NCBI RefSeq assembly: GCF_004766125.1
Contig: NZ_SJSA01000002.1
Span: 62,001-126,000, forward strand
Reading direction: 5' to 3'
From: Duncaniella freteri
GTDB lineage: Bacteria; Bacteroidota; Bacteroidia; Bacteroidales; Muribaculaceae
DNA: 64,000 nt
The notes beneath the pieces are model-generated. The model searched no databases. It saw only the letters and a list, made by a program, of their open reading frames with translations, and was not told the origin of the DNA. How positions within the stretch are numbered: position 1 is the first letter of the stretch; every line of letters starts with the position of its first letter. The position numbers and the translations under genes are program-made. Positions 1 to 9,348 of the stretch are shown piece after piece.

Positions 1-25
1 GGGCTGCCAGTTTTACAGGTTTCAT
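1..25 (-). CDS. Start of a gene cut by the window edge
   Basis: Reading leftwards from 25 there is an ATG followed by codons for MKPVKLAA, then the window ends. It lies 58 bp downstream of the stop of the next minus-strand gene and could be the last member of the same operon. Nothing can be said about function. Confidence 0.35.
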
Positions 26-82
26 GATGTTTGGTTTTTTTGATTAAATCGGACGTGTTGATTTATGGTTATGGATTAAGGT

Positions 83-1255
83 TTACTCGGATGTTTCATT
101 TTCTCCGTTCATGACAAATGTGGTCAATAGCGGATAATGGTCACTTGATGGGGTGTCACCCCTCTCGATATCCACAGCCTCCATGTCCCCACGGTAGAGC
201 ACATGGTCGATGCGGAAGTAGAAGCGGTTGCCGTGATATGTTATTGTCGGGCCGAACGCGTTTTCGGCGTATGCGTCATGCATGTCTCCGTCTCCAAGTA
301 TGGTCCGCAGGGCATAGCTCCCCTGGATGTCGTTGAAGTCGCCCGCCACTATGAAGTTCCCTCCTATGGAGTCGATCGTATGCCGGATGAATCTTGCCTG
401 GTCGGCACGTTTCTTGAATGCCACAGCAAGCTTGCTCACCAGTTGATGCTTCACATCGGAAAGCTCCTTGCGTATGGCTCGTTCACTCCCAGGAGCCTTG
501 TCAAAAAGACCTTGGTATAGCTCTTTGTCCGCCATGTTCAGACCGATGGATTCGAGATGCACATTGAACAGGTTTACCGTCTCACCCATTATTTCAAACC
601 TGAACAGTGCCATGCGTATTCCCATCGGGTCGGGCATGTCGAGACTTACGTACTGGAAGGGGTATTTCGACAGTATCGACAGCTCGTTGTTCACATTGAT
701 CATGCGGTAAGGGTAACGCTCTTTAAGCGTCCTTACCTGCTCTGAGGTGATATGCCACATGGGTGAATCCTGAACCGCCTCCACCTCTTGAAGGTTAACG
801 ATATCCGCGTCGGTATCGAGGATGTAGTCGATCGAAGCATTGGTGGTGATATCGGGCACATTCCCGCGGAAATCCCAGAAATGAAGCGCGTTCCATGTGA
901 GCATTGTGAATGATCGGGATTGCTCTTCAGGCGTGATGCTTCGGGTGCCTGGATGCAGTGGTGAGTACGATAGCAGTGACGGTGCTGATGCGATCCATGA
1001 CAGGGCGATGATTATTGCCATGCGCGGTTTCTGCACAAGTATGTCTAAGCCTGCTACCGCGATCCCGGCTATAAGGACTATCGGTAGCATCATGCTCATA
1101 AGTGCAGGTATCACTGTGTGGGCCGGATTGACAGTTCCTCCGTAAGCTGATATCAGTGTGATCACAGCCACTATGATATTCACCACCAGAAGCATGGTGA
1201 TGAGCGTAGCGCGTGCAGGACGGCTTATTAGGCGGTGAAATAGTGAATCGTGCAT
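83..1255 (-). CDS. Membrane-anchored endonuclease/exonuclease/phosphatase family protein
   Basis: This 390-residue protein has three hydrophobic segments (about residues 18-40, 48-70 and 78-95), then an endonuclease/exonuclease/phosphatase domain to the end. Family landmarks are visible in order: TWNALHF, NLQEVEA (metal-binding Glu), FNVHLES, AGDFND (catalytic Asp/Asn) and SSDHYP near the C-terminus. Family members hydrolyse phosphodiester or phosphomonoester bonds of nucleic acids, lipids or inositols. The substrate here cannot be read from sequence. The membrane anchor probably places the catalytic domain outside the cytoplasm, as in other Bacteroidales proteins of this layout. The gene follows two rhomboid genes on the same strand, 58 bp after the second, so co-transcription is likely. 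Confidence 0.85.
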   Translation of the reverse strand: MHDSLFHRLISRPARATLITMLLVVNIIVAVITLISAYGGTVNPAHTVIPALMSMMLPIVLIAGIAVAGLDILVQKPRMAIIIALSWIASAPSLLSYSPLHPGTRSITPEEQSRSFTMLTWNALHFWDFRGNVPDITTNASIDYILDTDADIVNLQEVEAVQDSPMWHITSEQVRTLKERYPYRMINVNNELSILSKYPFQYVSLDMPDPMGIRMALFRFEIMGETVNLFNVHLESIGLNMADKELYQGLFDKAPGSERAIRKELSDVKHQLVSKLAVAFKKRADQARFIRHTIDSIGGNFIVAGDFNDIQGSYALRTILGDGDMHDAYAENAFGPTITYHGNRFYFRIDHVLYRGDMEAVDIERGDTPSSDHYPLLTTFVMNGENETSE

Positions 1256-1313
1256 TCCGGTGGGTATGTGTGAGTGGCTGTCCGGTACGGGATGATAGGG
1301 AAGTTGTTTCTGT

Positions 1314-2243
1314 TTATTTTATTTTGCGGCTTACGTTGAACAGTCGGTCTCGTTCAGCCGGAGTGAGTGCCGAATAGCCCGATTTCTTGATTTTGTCAAG
1401 TATAGTATCGAGTTCCCGGCGTTCATCAGGAGTGAGCCCTGATGTCGTTGAAGATGTGGCTGATTTGGTTGACGTGGCTGATGCCTGGTTGCTGGGTCCG
1501 TTAGGATTGTTGTGGCTGCTGGGGCTGTTTGGCGGCGTTGTCTTTCGTTGTCTTGCAGTCCTGTCGACTATCCTGGCTGCCGGTGCGGTTATGTCGCTCC
1601 CTTTTTTCAGGCGCAGGGCGAAAAGCAAGCCGGTGAGAATTCCTCCGAGATGGGCTATCTCGCCGCCTGCATTGCTCCCTGTGACACCTATGAGCACCAG
1701 CACTATTGTGGCAAGAGCTATCCATTTTACGGATACAGCCCCTATGAACAGCATATGCATCTTGAAGTGTGGCATCAGTATTGCCACAGCTGTGACGATG
1801 GCTATCACAGCCGCTGACGAGCCTATGAGCGAGCCGTAGTGATTGCCATGGAAAAGTGGGAGTGTGTTATACCCTGCAAGGAAGAGCACAGCTCCTGCAA
1901 GTCCGCCATAGATGTACAGGACAAACAGCTGACGTGATGTGCACACCATACGGAACATGGTCCCGAACCAGTAGAGCCATAGCATATTGAATACGATGTG
2001 CAGCAGGTCATACTGGGCGAACATGTATGTGATAAGAGTCCAGGGACGGGTGAGTAGTGCCCCTATGGTGGATGGCAGCTCTATCTGTGACAGGATGCTG
2101 TTGATGAAATCGGGAGTACCCGAAAACACACATACTATCGCAGCTATGCGCAGAAGCACGAAAACGCCTATGTTGGTCCACACGATTCTCATGAGTGTGG
2201 ATGAGCGGGCAAAACCGGAGCGCATGTCATCAATAACCGCCAT
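1314..2243 (-). CDS. Rhomboid family intramembrane serine protease with C-terminal extension
   Basis: 309 residues. The first about 210 form a polytopic rhomboid core: HIVFNMLWLYWFG early, the nucleophile region LIGSSAAV (the GxSx position reads GSSA rather than the usual GASG) and the histidine helix IAHLGGILTG. Rhomboids cleave membrane-embedded substrates with a Ser-His dyad. After the core comes a Ser/Thr/Asn-rich linker and a short charged tail (TPDERRELDTILDKI, then LTPAERDRLF), like the tail domain seen on many Bacteroidota rhomboids (DUF6576-type, from memory). It overlaps the upstream rhomboid by 14 bp, which implies translational coupling. Confidence 0.85.
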   Translation of the reverse strand: MAVIDDMRSGFARSSTLMRIVWTNIGVFVLLRIAAIVCVFSGTPDFINSILSQIELPSTIGALLTRPWTLITYMFAQYDLLHIVFNMLWLYWFGTMFRMVCTSRQLFVLYIYGGLAGAVLFLAGYNTLPLFHGNHYGSLIGSSAAVIAIVTAVAILMPHFKMHMLFIGAVSVKWIALATIVLVLIGVTGSNAGGEIAHLGGILTGLLFALRLKKGSDITAPAARIVDRTARQRKTTPPNSPSSHNNPNGPSNQASATSTKSATSSTTSGLTPDERRELDTILDKIKKSGYSALTPAERDRLFNVSRKIK

Positions 2244-2994
2244 ATCCGCCCCCTCCGAAGGTGCCTTTTTTCTTCCAGTAATATATGATGATGAATCCGA
2301 ATATCATTCCTCCAAGATGGGCGAAATGAGCTATTCCATCGCTCTTTCCGGCAGCTTCGCTGAGTCCGATCAGCAGCTCTATGGCGATCATGCCTGTCAC
2401 CATCCATTTTGCTTTTATTGGCACCGGGACAAAGAACAGATAGATGGGAGCGTTGGGGTACATCATTCCGAAAGCAAGCAGTATGCCGTATATGGCTCCT
2501 GACGCCCCGATAGTGACGAATATGTTGAGCCATTGTGACACCTGTCCCTGCATCACTGGCGACTGGAGCATTTCGCGGGCTTCCGGAAAGTCGATGTGCA
2601 TGGCATTTGCGAGGATAGGGGTGAGAGTGCTCTCCCATGTGAGCATCCATGCGAGCTCCTGTATGATTCCGGCTCCGATTCCGCACGACATATAGTAGAA
2701 CAGGAATCTTGCGCTGCCGAAGGTGCGCTCAAGTGTCATTCCGAACATCCATAGGGTGAACATATTGAAGAATATGTGGGCGAAACTCCCTGTGGAGTGC
2801 ATGAACATGTATGTGACCAGCTGAACAGGATTGAAGTCGGCGGCTTTGAAATAATGCAGCCCTCCGAGCTCTTCAAGTCCTCCGCCTATGCGTCCCGGCA
2901 ACACGAACATTGCCAGCCATACTATGAGATTGATGATTATGAGGTTTTTGGTAACCGGGGGCATATCCCCGAATATTGAGCCTCGCGAGTTCAT
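2230..2994 (-). CDS. Rhomboid family intramembrane serine protease
   Basis: 254 residues, about six membrane segments, no extra domain. The catalytic Ser lies in GASGAIYGI (about residue 165) and the His in FAHLGGMIFGF (about residue 226), both canonical. The N-terminal PPVTKNLIIINLIVW start and HIFFNMFTLWMFG helix are typical of rhomboid_1. It is first in a probable operon with the second rhomboid and the phosphatase-like gene. A Bacteroidota -7 box (TATCTTTG on the minus strand, 3047-3054) lies about 55 bp upstream. Confidence 0.9.
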   Translation of the reverse strand: MNSRGSIFGDMPPVTKNLIIINLIVWLAMFVLPGRIGGGLEELGGLHYFKAADFNPVQLVTYMFMHSTGSFAHIFFNMFTLWMFGMTLERTFGSARFLFYYMSCGIGAGIIQELAWMLTWESTLTPILANAMHIDFPEAREMLQSPVMQGQVSQWLNIFVTIGASGAIYGILLAFGMMYPNAPIYLFFVPVPIKAKWMVTGMIAIELLIGLSEAAGKSDGIAHFAHLGGMIFGFIIIYYWKKKGTFGGGGYGGY

Positions 2995-3046
2995 AGATCC
3001 GATGTGAGTGTTAATGTTAAAAGTTGTATGTGATGACTTTTACGGA

Positions 3047-3054
3047 CAAAGATA
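3047..3054 (-). promoter_or_regulatory. -7 promoter box for the rhomboid operon
   Basis: The minus strand reads TATCTTTG, matching the Bacteroidota -7 consensus TAnnTTTG, about 53 bp upstream of the first rhomboid start. No good -33 TTTG is visible, so only the -7 half is supported. Confidence 0.45.
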
Positions 3055-3141
3055 CAAAAACCTTGTAAGATTGCACTCTTGATTAATACTTTTTAATAGC
3101 GAAATGTTCATGCGGAGCACATATTTTTTATTGTAAGGTGA

Positions 3142-3179
3142 TAAAAAAAGTGTCCTCGAAAATATTTCCGAGGACACTT
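3142..3179 (-). terminator. Intrinsic terminator after tRNA-fMet
   Basis: A perfect 11-bp stem (AAGTGTCCTCG with CGAGGACACTT, 10-nt loop) is followed on the minus strand by a run of T. It starts 5 bp past the tRNA CCA end, so it ends the tRNA transcript. Confidence 0.85.
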
Positions 3180-3184
3180 GATCT

Positions 3185-3259
<75 letters not shown>

Positions 3260-3273
3260 ATGTTTTGACAGTG

Positions 3274-3304
3274 CAAAGGTAGGAACTATATTTTAATTTG
3301 CAAA
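3274..3304 (-). promoter_or_regulatory. Promoter of tRNA-fMet
   Basis: The minus strand has TTTG (3301-3304), exactly 19 bp, then TACCTTTG (3274-3281), a textbook Bacteroidota sigma-ABfr promoter. The -7 box ends 14 bp before the mature tRNA 5' end. The same CACTGCAAAGGTA-type block precedes tRNA-Phe. Confidence 0.85.
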
Positions 3305-3410
3305 ATATTCAGGTTTTATTTTGTCTTAAAATTTGTTAATAGGTTGTCGCTGAGATAGAACAAAGCCGGATGCACACATGCATCCGGCTTTGAATAGTAT
3401 TGAGGATGAG

Positions 3411-6245
3411 TTACTTTGCTGGATCGAGAGTGAGGACACGGTAGTTGCCCTGAGCGTTGAGTGCCTTCATGAAGTTCATCACATCCTGAACGGTTATTGA
3501 GTTCATGGTCTCAATATTGTTGTTGAATGTGTCAACGCCGTTAGTCTGGTATCCGAGGATTGCACCGAGCCAAGCTCCGTTCTTTTCTTTTGACTCTGTG
3601 AAACTTTTCACCATATATTCTTTTATGGGGTTAAGTTCTTCAGGGGTTATATCCTTTTCCATGGCTTTGTACTGGCTCTTGATGAAGTCGAGAACCTCAT
3701 TTTTCATCTCAGGCTTCATGGGGAATGAGGACGAGAGGGTGATGGGGTTGAGACCCATGCGGGAGGCAGAACCGGATGCTCCGATGGAGTAGACTGCGCC
3801 CATCTCTTCACGGACTGTCTTAATGAGACGGTTGGTGAGGATCTGTCCTGCTATGGATGCGAGCTGGGCATTCTTGGTGGTGTACTCCATATCGCCGATT
3901 TCAGCTATGGCTGCAAATGTCTGGGGTGTGGTCATCTCTGTAGTGAAGCTGTCGATGGATGACCCGGGGATAATGAACAGCTCGGGGTTGTACTTGTCGA
4001 CTTTCTTGATTGCGGTCTTGGGATTGCCGGGGAGAGATGCTATATAGGTCTCGACAAGAGGCTTGAGTGCATTCAGGTCTACATTGCCTACAAAAACAAA
4101 TGTGTAGTCGGCTGCATTGGCTGTCAGATCCTTGGCTATCTTGAGAGCCTGTTCGCGAGAAGCAGCCTCTACGTCGGCAGGTGTCACTGACTTTATGTAG
4201 GGGGAGTTATACCATGTGCGGACCATTTTGTCGGAGAACACATGCTGAGGATTCTTTTCCTGGTTGGCAAGAGCCGCTGAGACTGCTTTCTGCATAGCGG
4301 CAAACTCGTTTGCATCAAGGTTGATGTCTGTGAATACCATGTACAGCAGTTCCATCATTGTGGGGAGATCCTTGGGGGTAGAGCCTCCGGAGATTGAGCG
4401 GCTGTATGAGCTGAACGATACACCTATGCTCGCAACCTTGCCTGAAAGATATTTGCTGAGGTCGCTTGAATTGTAGGAACCGAGACCCATATTGCCCATT
4501 ATATTGGAGAGCATGAGAAGTGTGGGTATGTATTCTTTTGAGTATCCGGCAGTGCCTCCGAAAGCCTGTGCCACCATGCTGATTTCATCTTCCTTGAATT
4601 TGGTAGGCTTGATGATGACTTTGGCTCCGTTTGAGAGTGTCCACTCTGTGGTGCCCCATACCTTGTCCTCCTTGGTGGATACAATTTTACCGGGCCTGGG
4701 TGCCACTGTGATGAGTGGCTCCATCTTGAAGTTGTCGACGAAAGGTGCGATCTCTTCTGCGTCAACCGCGGCAAGAGCTGAGGTGAGTTCTTCCTTTGTA
4801 GGGATTTTTGTGCCCTCCTTTTCGGGCGCGAGTACCATGATTGCACGATTGTCAGGCTTGATCATGGAGGCGAAAGTCTCGTTGATCAACGCAAGCGGTG
4901 TGATATTTGCCAGTTGCTGTATCAATGGCCATTCGATATCGAGACCGGGGATAGGAGAGCCATCGATAAAGTTGCGTACATATTCGTTGACGAAAGTTCC
5001 GTTTTCGCGCGTGGCACGGTTGTTGTATAAGCTTTCATATGATGATATGAGGCTGTTGCGGGCACGGTCGTATTCGCTTTGGGTGAACCCTCCTCTTGCA
5101 GCACGAAGCATCTCACGGTATACAGCCTGTAGAGGAACGACGATATCGTTGCCTTTGGCTACAGCTGTTCCTGAGAGAGCATCTTTGGTCTTTGTTACGA
5201 TGTAGTCGCCATAGCCTACGCTTGCTCCGCCGAAGGGGGCGTCGGGATGGGAAGAGATGTCGTTAAGACGGTTGTTGAGCATGCTGAGAGCCATACCTCT
5301 GACATAGTCGTTGATATAATATGTCATGGTGTTCTTCAGTTCTGCGGGGGTCGGATCGGCGAGGAACATGATCTGACCTACGAGCTGTTTCTGCTCAGGG
5401 TCTGATCCTATGCCGAAGAGGGTGCCTTTATGGTCGGGGACTGCCTCGTAGGTGCGGGGCTTGGCATTGGCTGGCATTTCGATGGATGTGAACATCTCTT
5501 TGATCTTGTTCTCGATACGATCTACATCTATGTCGCCTACAACAACTACGGCTTGCTGGTCAGGACGATACCATGTCTCATAATAGTCGCGGAGGGCCTG
5601 CGGGGGGAAGTTGTCAACGACTTCCATAGTTCCTATAGGCAGGCGGCGTCCGTATTTAGTAGTGGGGAGGAGTTCGGGAAGAATGCGCTCGAAAATACGC
5701 ATCTGTCCCTGCATGGAGCGACGCCATTCCTGATGGATCACGCCGCGCTCTTTGTCAATCTCCTTGGGGTCAAGTGTAAGGTCGTTAGCCCAGTCGTGGA
5801 GGATGAGGAGGCAGGAGTCCTGAACGCTTTCACGAGCGATGGGCACATTGGAGATGTTGTACACAGTCTCATCGATAGAGGTGTACGCATTGAGGTTCTG
5901 GCCGAATTTGACTCCGATTGATTCAAGCCAGTCACGAAGGAGGTTGTCGGGGAAATTGGTGGTGCCGTTGAAGCACATGTGTTCCAGGAAGTGTGCGAGT
6001 CCGCGCTGGTTCTCTTCTTCAAGAGCTGACCCGACTTTTTGAGCTATATAGAAGTCAGCCTGTCCTTTTGGGTACTCATTGTGACGGATGTAGTAGGTGA
6101 GCCCATTGGGGAGATGACCGATGCGCACATCCGGGTCTACTGGGAGTGGTTGGGTCATTGGGTTCTGTCCCTGAGCATATGCCACAGAGGGTAGCATGGC
6201 AAGAGCCATGAGAGCGAACAGAGCCGTTCTTAACAGATTTTTCAT
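3411..6245 (-). CDS. M16 family (insulinase-like) zinc metalloprotease, periplasmic
   Basis: 944 residues from the preferred start at 6245; an in-frame ATG at 6290 adds 15 residues in front of a good signal peptide (MKNLLRTALFALM..., ending AYAQG), so the internal Met is favoured. The inverted zinc motif HxxEH is present as HFLEH about residue 90, and a downstream Glu lies in ERGVIHQEW. Two M16 domain pairs fill the rest; only the N-terminal one carries zinc ligands, as in pitrilysin-type proteins. Such secreted M16 enzymes degrade peptides in the periplasm or at the surface. The gene stands alone, 150 bp downstream of tRNA-fMet's promoter and facing the same way. Confidence 0.92.
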   Translation of the reverse strand: MKNLLRTALFALMALAMLPSVAYAQGQNPMTQPLPVDPDVRIGHLPNGLTYYIRHNEYPKGQADFYIAQKVGSALEEENQRGLAHFLEHMCFNGTTNFPDNLLRDWLESIGVKFGQNLNAYTSIDETVYNISNVPIARESVQDSCLLILHDWANDLTLDPKEIDKERGVIHQEWRRSMQGQMRIFERILPELLPTTKYGRRLPIGTMEVVDNFPPQALRDYYETWYRPDQQAVVVVGDIDVDRIENKIKEMFTSIEMPANAKPRTYEAVPDHKGTLFGIGSDPEQKQLVGQIMFLADPTPAELKNTMTYYINDYVRGMALSMLNNRLNDISSHPDAPFGGASVGYGDYIVTKTKDALSGTAVAKGNDIVVPLQAVYREMLRAARGGFTQSEYDRARNSLISSYESLYNNRATRENGTFVNEYVRNFIDGSPIPGLDIEWPLIQQLANITPLALINETFASMIKPDNRAIMVLAPEKEGTKIPTKEELTSALAAVDAEEIAPFVDNFKMEPLITVAPRPGKIVSTKEDKVWGTTEWTLSNGAKVIIKPTKFKEDEISMVAQAFGGTAGYSKEYIPTLLMLSNIMGNMGLGSYNSSDLSKYLSGKVASIGVSFSSYSRSISGGSTPKDLPTMMELLYMVFTDINLDANEFAAMQKAVSAALANQEKNPQHVFSDKMVRTWYNSPYIKSVTPADVEAASREQALKIAKDLTANAADYTFVFVGNVDLNALKPLVETYIASLPGNPKTAIKKVDKYNPELFIIPGSSIDSFTTEMTTPQTFAAIAEIGDMEYTTKNAQLASIAGQILTNRLIKTVREEMGAVYSIGASGSASRMGLNPITLSSSFPMKPEMKNEVLDFIKSQYKAMEKDITPEELNPIKEYMVKSFTESKEKNGAWLGAILGYQTNGVDTFNNNIETMNSITVQDVMNFMKALNAQGNYRVLTLDPAK

Positions 6246-6523
6246 GAGTGATGAATATTTGGTTTTGTATAGATTAACAAAGTGTTTCACAGTTATTTTT
6301 ATAATTTAGACGTGAAGATACACGAAACGTTTCAGATAACCGTTCTAATTAAATAAATTTAACGTTTGAATGGGCGATTCTGGGATATCATGGATGATAT
6401 AATAATGGAGTTGGCTTTGTCAATGGCTGATGTGACCGGTATTGGCGAGGGGAATAAAAAGGTTTTGACCGGAATGAAAAAACATTGTGATGTGTAGATA
6501 ATTTTTAATCGTATTATGGTATT

Positions 6524-6626
6524 CAATGATTCGGTAAAATTTGAGGTTGTTCAGCCTTGGCTAAGCCGCTAACTGAGCCAACCGATGATTTATTTTCTTA
6601 ATTATTTTGAGATGCGGAGATTTTCC
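6524..6626 (-). mobile_element. Tail fragment of an IS4-type element, inverted
   Basis: These 103 bp are the reverse complement of the right end of the intact IS at 46364-47732 (its last 103 bp), starting with the terminal repeat CAATGATTCGGTAAAA. The fragment stops exactly where another copy of the same IS begins in opposite orientation at 6626. It is a remnant of an older copy into which the second copy inserted. Confidence 0.85.
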
Positions 6627-7723
6627 AATGATTCGGTAAAAATTACCGAAGTAGTTGAAACTTAAGTTAATATGTCGAATTATCAAATACAAATGAATCG
6701 CCAAAGCGTTCATTATAAAAATCTTAGCGTATGAACGTATTGGCGATTCTCAAAGACTTCACCTTTCGGTGTAAGTCGGTATTTGAAAATACTACAACCA
6801 AGATGAGCAAAAGGTTCCTCAACTGGCTGATTTTAACAATACGCACTGTAGCGTTGATTCCGGGCAAAGTCAATTTTACCCGGCTGTCGCGCTATGGCGG
6901 TCGTACAGCCAAGACCTTTGCTTCCAATTTCAAAACATCCGTAGACTGGATGAAAGTCAACATAGGTATGGCGCAGGATTGTTTTGGGCCGGCCGATGAC
7001 ATGGCAGTGGCAATCGATCCGTCGTTCATTTCAAAAGCAGGCAGACTGACGTATGGCATAGGCCGTTTCTGGTCAGGGGTGGCACAACGTGTGAAACGCG
7101 GTCTGGAGATAATGGCAATTGGGGCAATAAGTCTGAGTAAACATACATACGTGATGCTCGGTGCTGTCCAGTCACCGGACTTCAGGACTCTTGAATCTGA
7201 GAAACAAATGTCAATGCTTGACTGGTATGTGGCACTTGTCAGGTCAAAGGCGGCAGAGCTGCTCTCACTGACGGATATTCTGGTTGCCGATGCCTTTTTC
7301 TCCAAATATGAGTTTGTAAATGAAGTGATTGGCATGGGATTTCGATTTGTCGGGAGATTACGTGCCAACTCATATCTGAGGTATCTGGCCATACCGGATT
7401 CCTCCGCCCCGCGAAGACGCGGCAGAAAGAAAAAGTATGGAGAGAAAGTGGATTTCTCCAACCTTGACATGTCCGTGTTCACTTCATTCATATATGAGGA
7501 TTCCAAAGGAAACAAAACCCGATGTCACACGGCGGTCGTACATTCGAGGGCATTGAAACGCGACATCCGTATCGTGGTCTGTCCGTTTGAAAACGCAGAG
7601 CCTCTTCTTTACTTCTCTACCGACACCTATATGAGGCCTGAAAAGATCATCGGTTTCTACCGCACCCGCTTTCAGATTGAGTTCGGTATACGCGATTCCA
7701 AGCAGTTTACCGGACTTCAGTCA
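6626..7723 (+). mobile_element. Truncated IS4-type element (left 1098 bp)
   Basis: From the terminal repeat at 6626 to 7723 the sequence matches 46364-47461 of the intact copy base for base in length, with scattered substitutions. The last 271 bp, including the right terminal repeat, are missing. The copy cannot transpose by itself but could still be mobilised or serve as a recombination target with the intact copy 40 kb away. Confidence 0.9.
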
Positions 7724-7726
7724 TAA
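6731..7726 (+). pseudogene. C-terminally truncated IS4-family transposase
   Basis: 331 codons of a protein that is 408 residues in the intact copy at 46469. The catalytic Asp motifs (VAIDPSF, ILVADAFFSK) and the YREK signature (YRTRFQIEFGIRDSK) survive. The reading frame ends two codons after the homology breaks at 7723, and the last 78 residues are gone. Amino-acid changes relative to the intact copy include Y for C, F for V and Y for D substitutions. Probably non-functional. Confidence 0.85.
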
Positions 7727-7830
7727 ACGGCGGAACTTCATTATCCCTCAATCTACAAACCGACAACCCGATTGAATGGTTCACTCGCCGTGCTTTATTA
7801 AAAAATGTAAAAAGATTTATTTTCCGTTCA

Positions 7831-9182
7831 CACTAGTGTCTCTTAAAAAGTGTTAATCAAATTCGAGGTCAAGAGTTGGATGGCAATTTGCTATTTGTGC
7901 TGGCACCGGTTCTGGAGTCAACAAGTCCTTGATATGCTCCTTGACAAGCAGGGAGCTGCCGAGGATTCTCATGACTTCGTAGATGTTTCTTTCAAGTTTC
8001 ATTTTATGTTCGATTATTGCGACAACGCAGTAAGTGCATATAGCCGCATAAATTTGTATTCTGACGGATGTCTCGGAATTACCCCAGAATGTGGTGACTC
8101 TAAGGTGCTGTTTGATCCATTTGAAGAAAAGCTCCACCTGCCATCGGTTCTTGTAAAGGAACACAATCTGTTCGGCAGACAGGAAGAAATTATTTGTGTA
8201 AAAAACAAAACTTCTCTTCAGGTCAGGGATATACGCTACAATACGTCTAATCCGGGAAGGGTAATTGGATGCATTGCGTCTACCGGTAAACCTTACGGTA
8301 TAATCTTGAAGAATGTTTCCATTCTCGGGCATGTCCAGACCATCCTCGACAATGAACTTCGGCTTAGCCTTCTCTCTTATGACAAAGAAGGCTCCAAGTT
8401 CCTCAATCTTATGAAGCCTATCCAAGTCCCAGTATCCACGGTCGAAGATATAACCGGCCAACGGTTCATAATCAATGATATCCATCGCATTTACATCATG
8501 AACCGAGGCATTGGTGATGTTTATCATAACTGGAATCTGCGTCACTATATCAAGTTGGGTATGCAGTTTAATGCCGGACTTGGTGCTTCTGAACTTTGCC
8601 CAGTCATAAACACTCATGCAAAGGTCAATCGTGGAGGAATCGAACGCATAGAACTTGCCGCCGATACAAAATTCCCGGTCTATACGGGCTTCCTGAGCCA
8701 GCACAATCATATGGTTGGCGAACTCCTCGAACACATGCCAATCACGATTGGTATTGCATCTGGAGAGAATATTACGGTCTACCGCTTCTTTGCCAAATCC
8801 GAGATGAAAGGATTTCTTGCGATGTGCTGTAGTGATATCCGAGAGTTCACGGAGACTTCGACATCCGAGCAGTTGACCGAATATAAGGACAAGCAACTGT
8901 CCCCAATAAGACAACTGCCATCCGAGGGTTCTGTCCTCAACCTTATTTTTGGTACGATGCTCCATGATTCTTTCAAATTTGCGTTTTGGCAAAAAGTCAA
9001 CAATCTGGCTGAAAATGTATCGTCCTGCATTCATGAAAAATTGGGGAACCGAGTTTTAAGGCTCCAACCCCAATGTAATCATTTGAAAAGTGCGACAAGG
9101 TTTGCAGGCCTGAAAATCGCGTAACCAACATGAATACAGAGTTTAACAATTTCGCATTAACAGATTTTAAAAGACGCCAGTG
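7831..9182 (-). mobile_element. Intact IS4-family element, 1352 bp, with 9-bp target duplication
   Basis: Terminal inverted repeats CACTAGTGTCTCTTAAAA (left) and, read inward from the right end, CACTGGCGTCTTTTAAAA match at 15 of 18 positions. Identical 9-bp direct repeats TTCCGTTCA flank the element at 7822-7830 and 9183-9191. One transposase gene fills it. Long target duplications of this size are usual for IS4-family members. Confidence 0.93.
7853..9034 (-). CDS. IS4-family DDE transposase
   Basis: 393 residues with the features of an IS4-type DDE transposase: an N-terminal DUF4372-like region (FSQIVDFLPKR), the first Asp in FDSSTIDL, the second in FDRGYWDLDRL, and the YREK signature in YKNRWQVELFFKWIK. 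It appears intact. It is distinct from the other IS4-type transposase in this window (6731 and 46469), with which it shares only these general motifs. It moves the surrounding 1352-bp IS. Confidence 0.93.
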   Translation of the reverse strand: MNAGRYIFSQIVDFLPKRKFERIMEHRTKNKVEDRTLGWQLSYWGQLLVLIFGQLLGCRSLRELSDITTAHRKKSFHLGFGKEAVDRNILSRCNTNRDWHVFEEFANHMIVLAQEARIDREFCIGGKFYAFDSSTIDLCMSVYDWAKFRSTKSGIKLHTQLDIVTQIPVMINITNASVHDVNAMDIIDYEPLAGYIFDRGYWDLDRLHKIEELGAFFVIREKAKPKFIVEDGLDMPENGNILQDYTVRFTGRRNASNYPSRIRRIVAYIPDLKRSFVFYTNNFFLSAEQIVFLYKNRWQVELFFKWIKQHLRVTTFWGNSETSVRIQIYAAICTYCVVAIIEHKMKLERNIYEVMRILGSSLLVKEHIKDLLTPEPVPAQIANCHPTLDLEFD

Positions 9183-9280
9183 TTCCGTTCATTCAGTTGC
9201 GTCAAGGCTGGTTCAGCACCGTCCAAACGCCTCTCTCATAGGTAACTTTATAGGGAACTCGGCAAAATTAGAGTGAAAGT

Positions 9281-9321
9281 AAAATCGCCAAATAGTTGAA
9301 TGTCAACTACTTGGCGATTTT
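9281..9321 (-). terminator. Hairpin beside the left att site of element A
   Basis: A 19-bp stem with one mismatch (AAAATCGCCAA-A-TAGTTGA against TCAACTA-C-TTGGCGATTTT) ends 5 bp before the att core. On the minus strand it is followed by TTTTA. Before insertion of the elements this would have been the terminator of tRNA-Phe. Confidence 0.7.
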
Positions 9322-9326
9322 GAAGG

Positions 9327-9338
9327 TGGTGCCACCAG
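9327..9338. other. att core, outer left end of element A
   Basis: TGGTGCCACCAG is identical to the 3' end of tRNA-Phe (36335-36346) and to the junction at 23458-23469. It marks the left chromosomal junction of the tandem array. An integrase gene starts about 240 bp inside it. Confidence 0.85.
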
Positions 9339-9348
9339 AACCTGAGTT

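Larger units (their letters stand above)
7724..9245 (+). pseudogene. Open-frame remnant interrupted by an IS4-family element
   Basis: If the IS at 7831-9182 and one copy of its target duplication are removed, the plus strand has one continuous open frame of about 52 codons from about 7724 to a TAA at 9243. It includes TDNPIEWFTRRALLKNVKRF before the junction and FSCVKAGSAPSKRL after it. It has no start and no recognised homology. It may be the end of a gene lost when the truncated IS and its flank were deleted, or it may be open by chance. Confidence 0.22.

Noticed and set aside
4492..5205. 237-codon plus-strand frame
   Set aside because: It is antisense to the M16 protease and is low-complexity Ser/Leu/Ala-rich.
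7850..9124. Long plus-strand open frame of 424 codons
   Set aside because: It lies opposite the IS4 transposase at 7853-9034, whose protein has all the family motifs. The plus-strand product has none and is a shadow.
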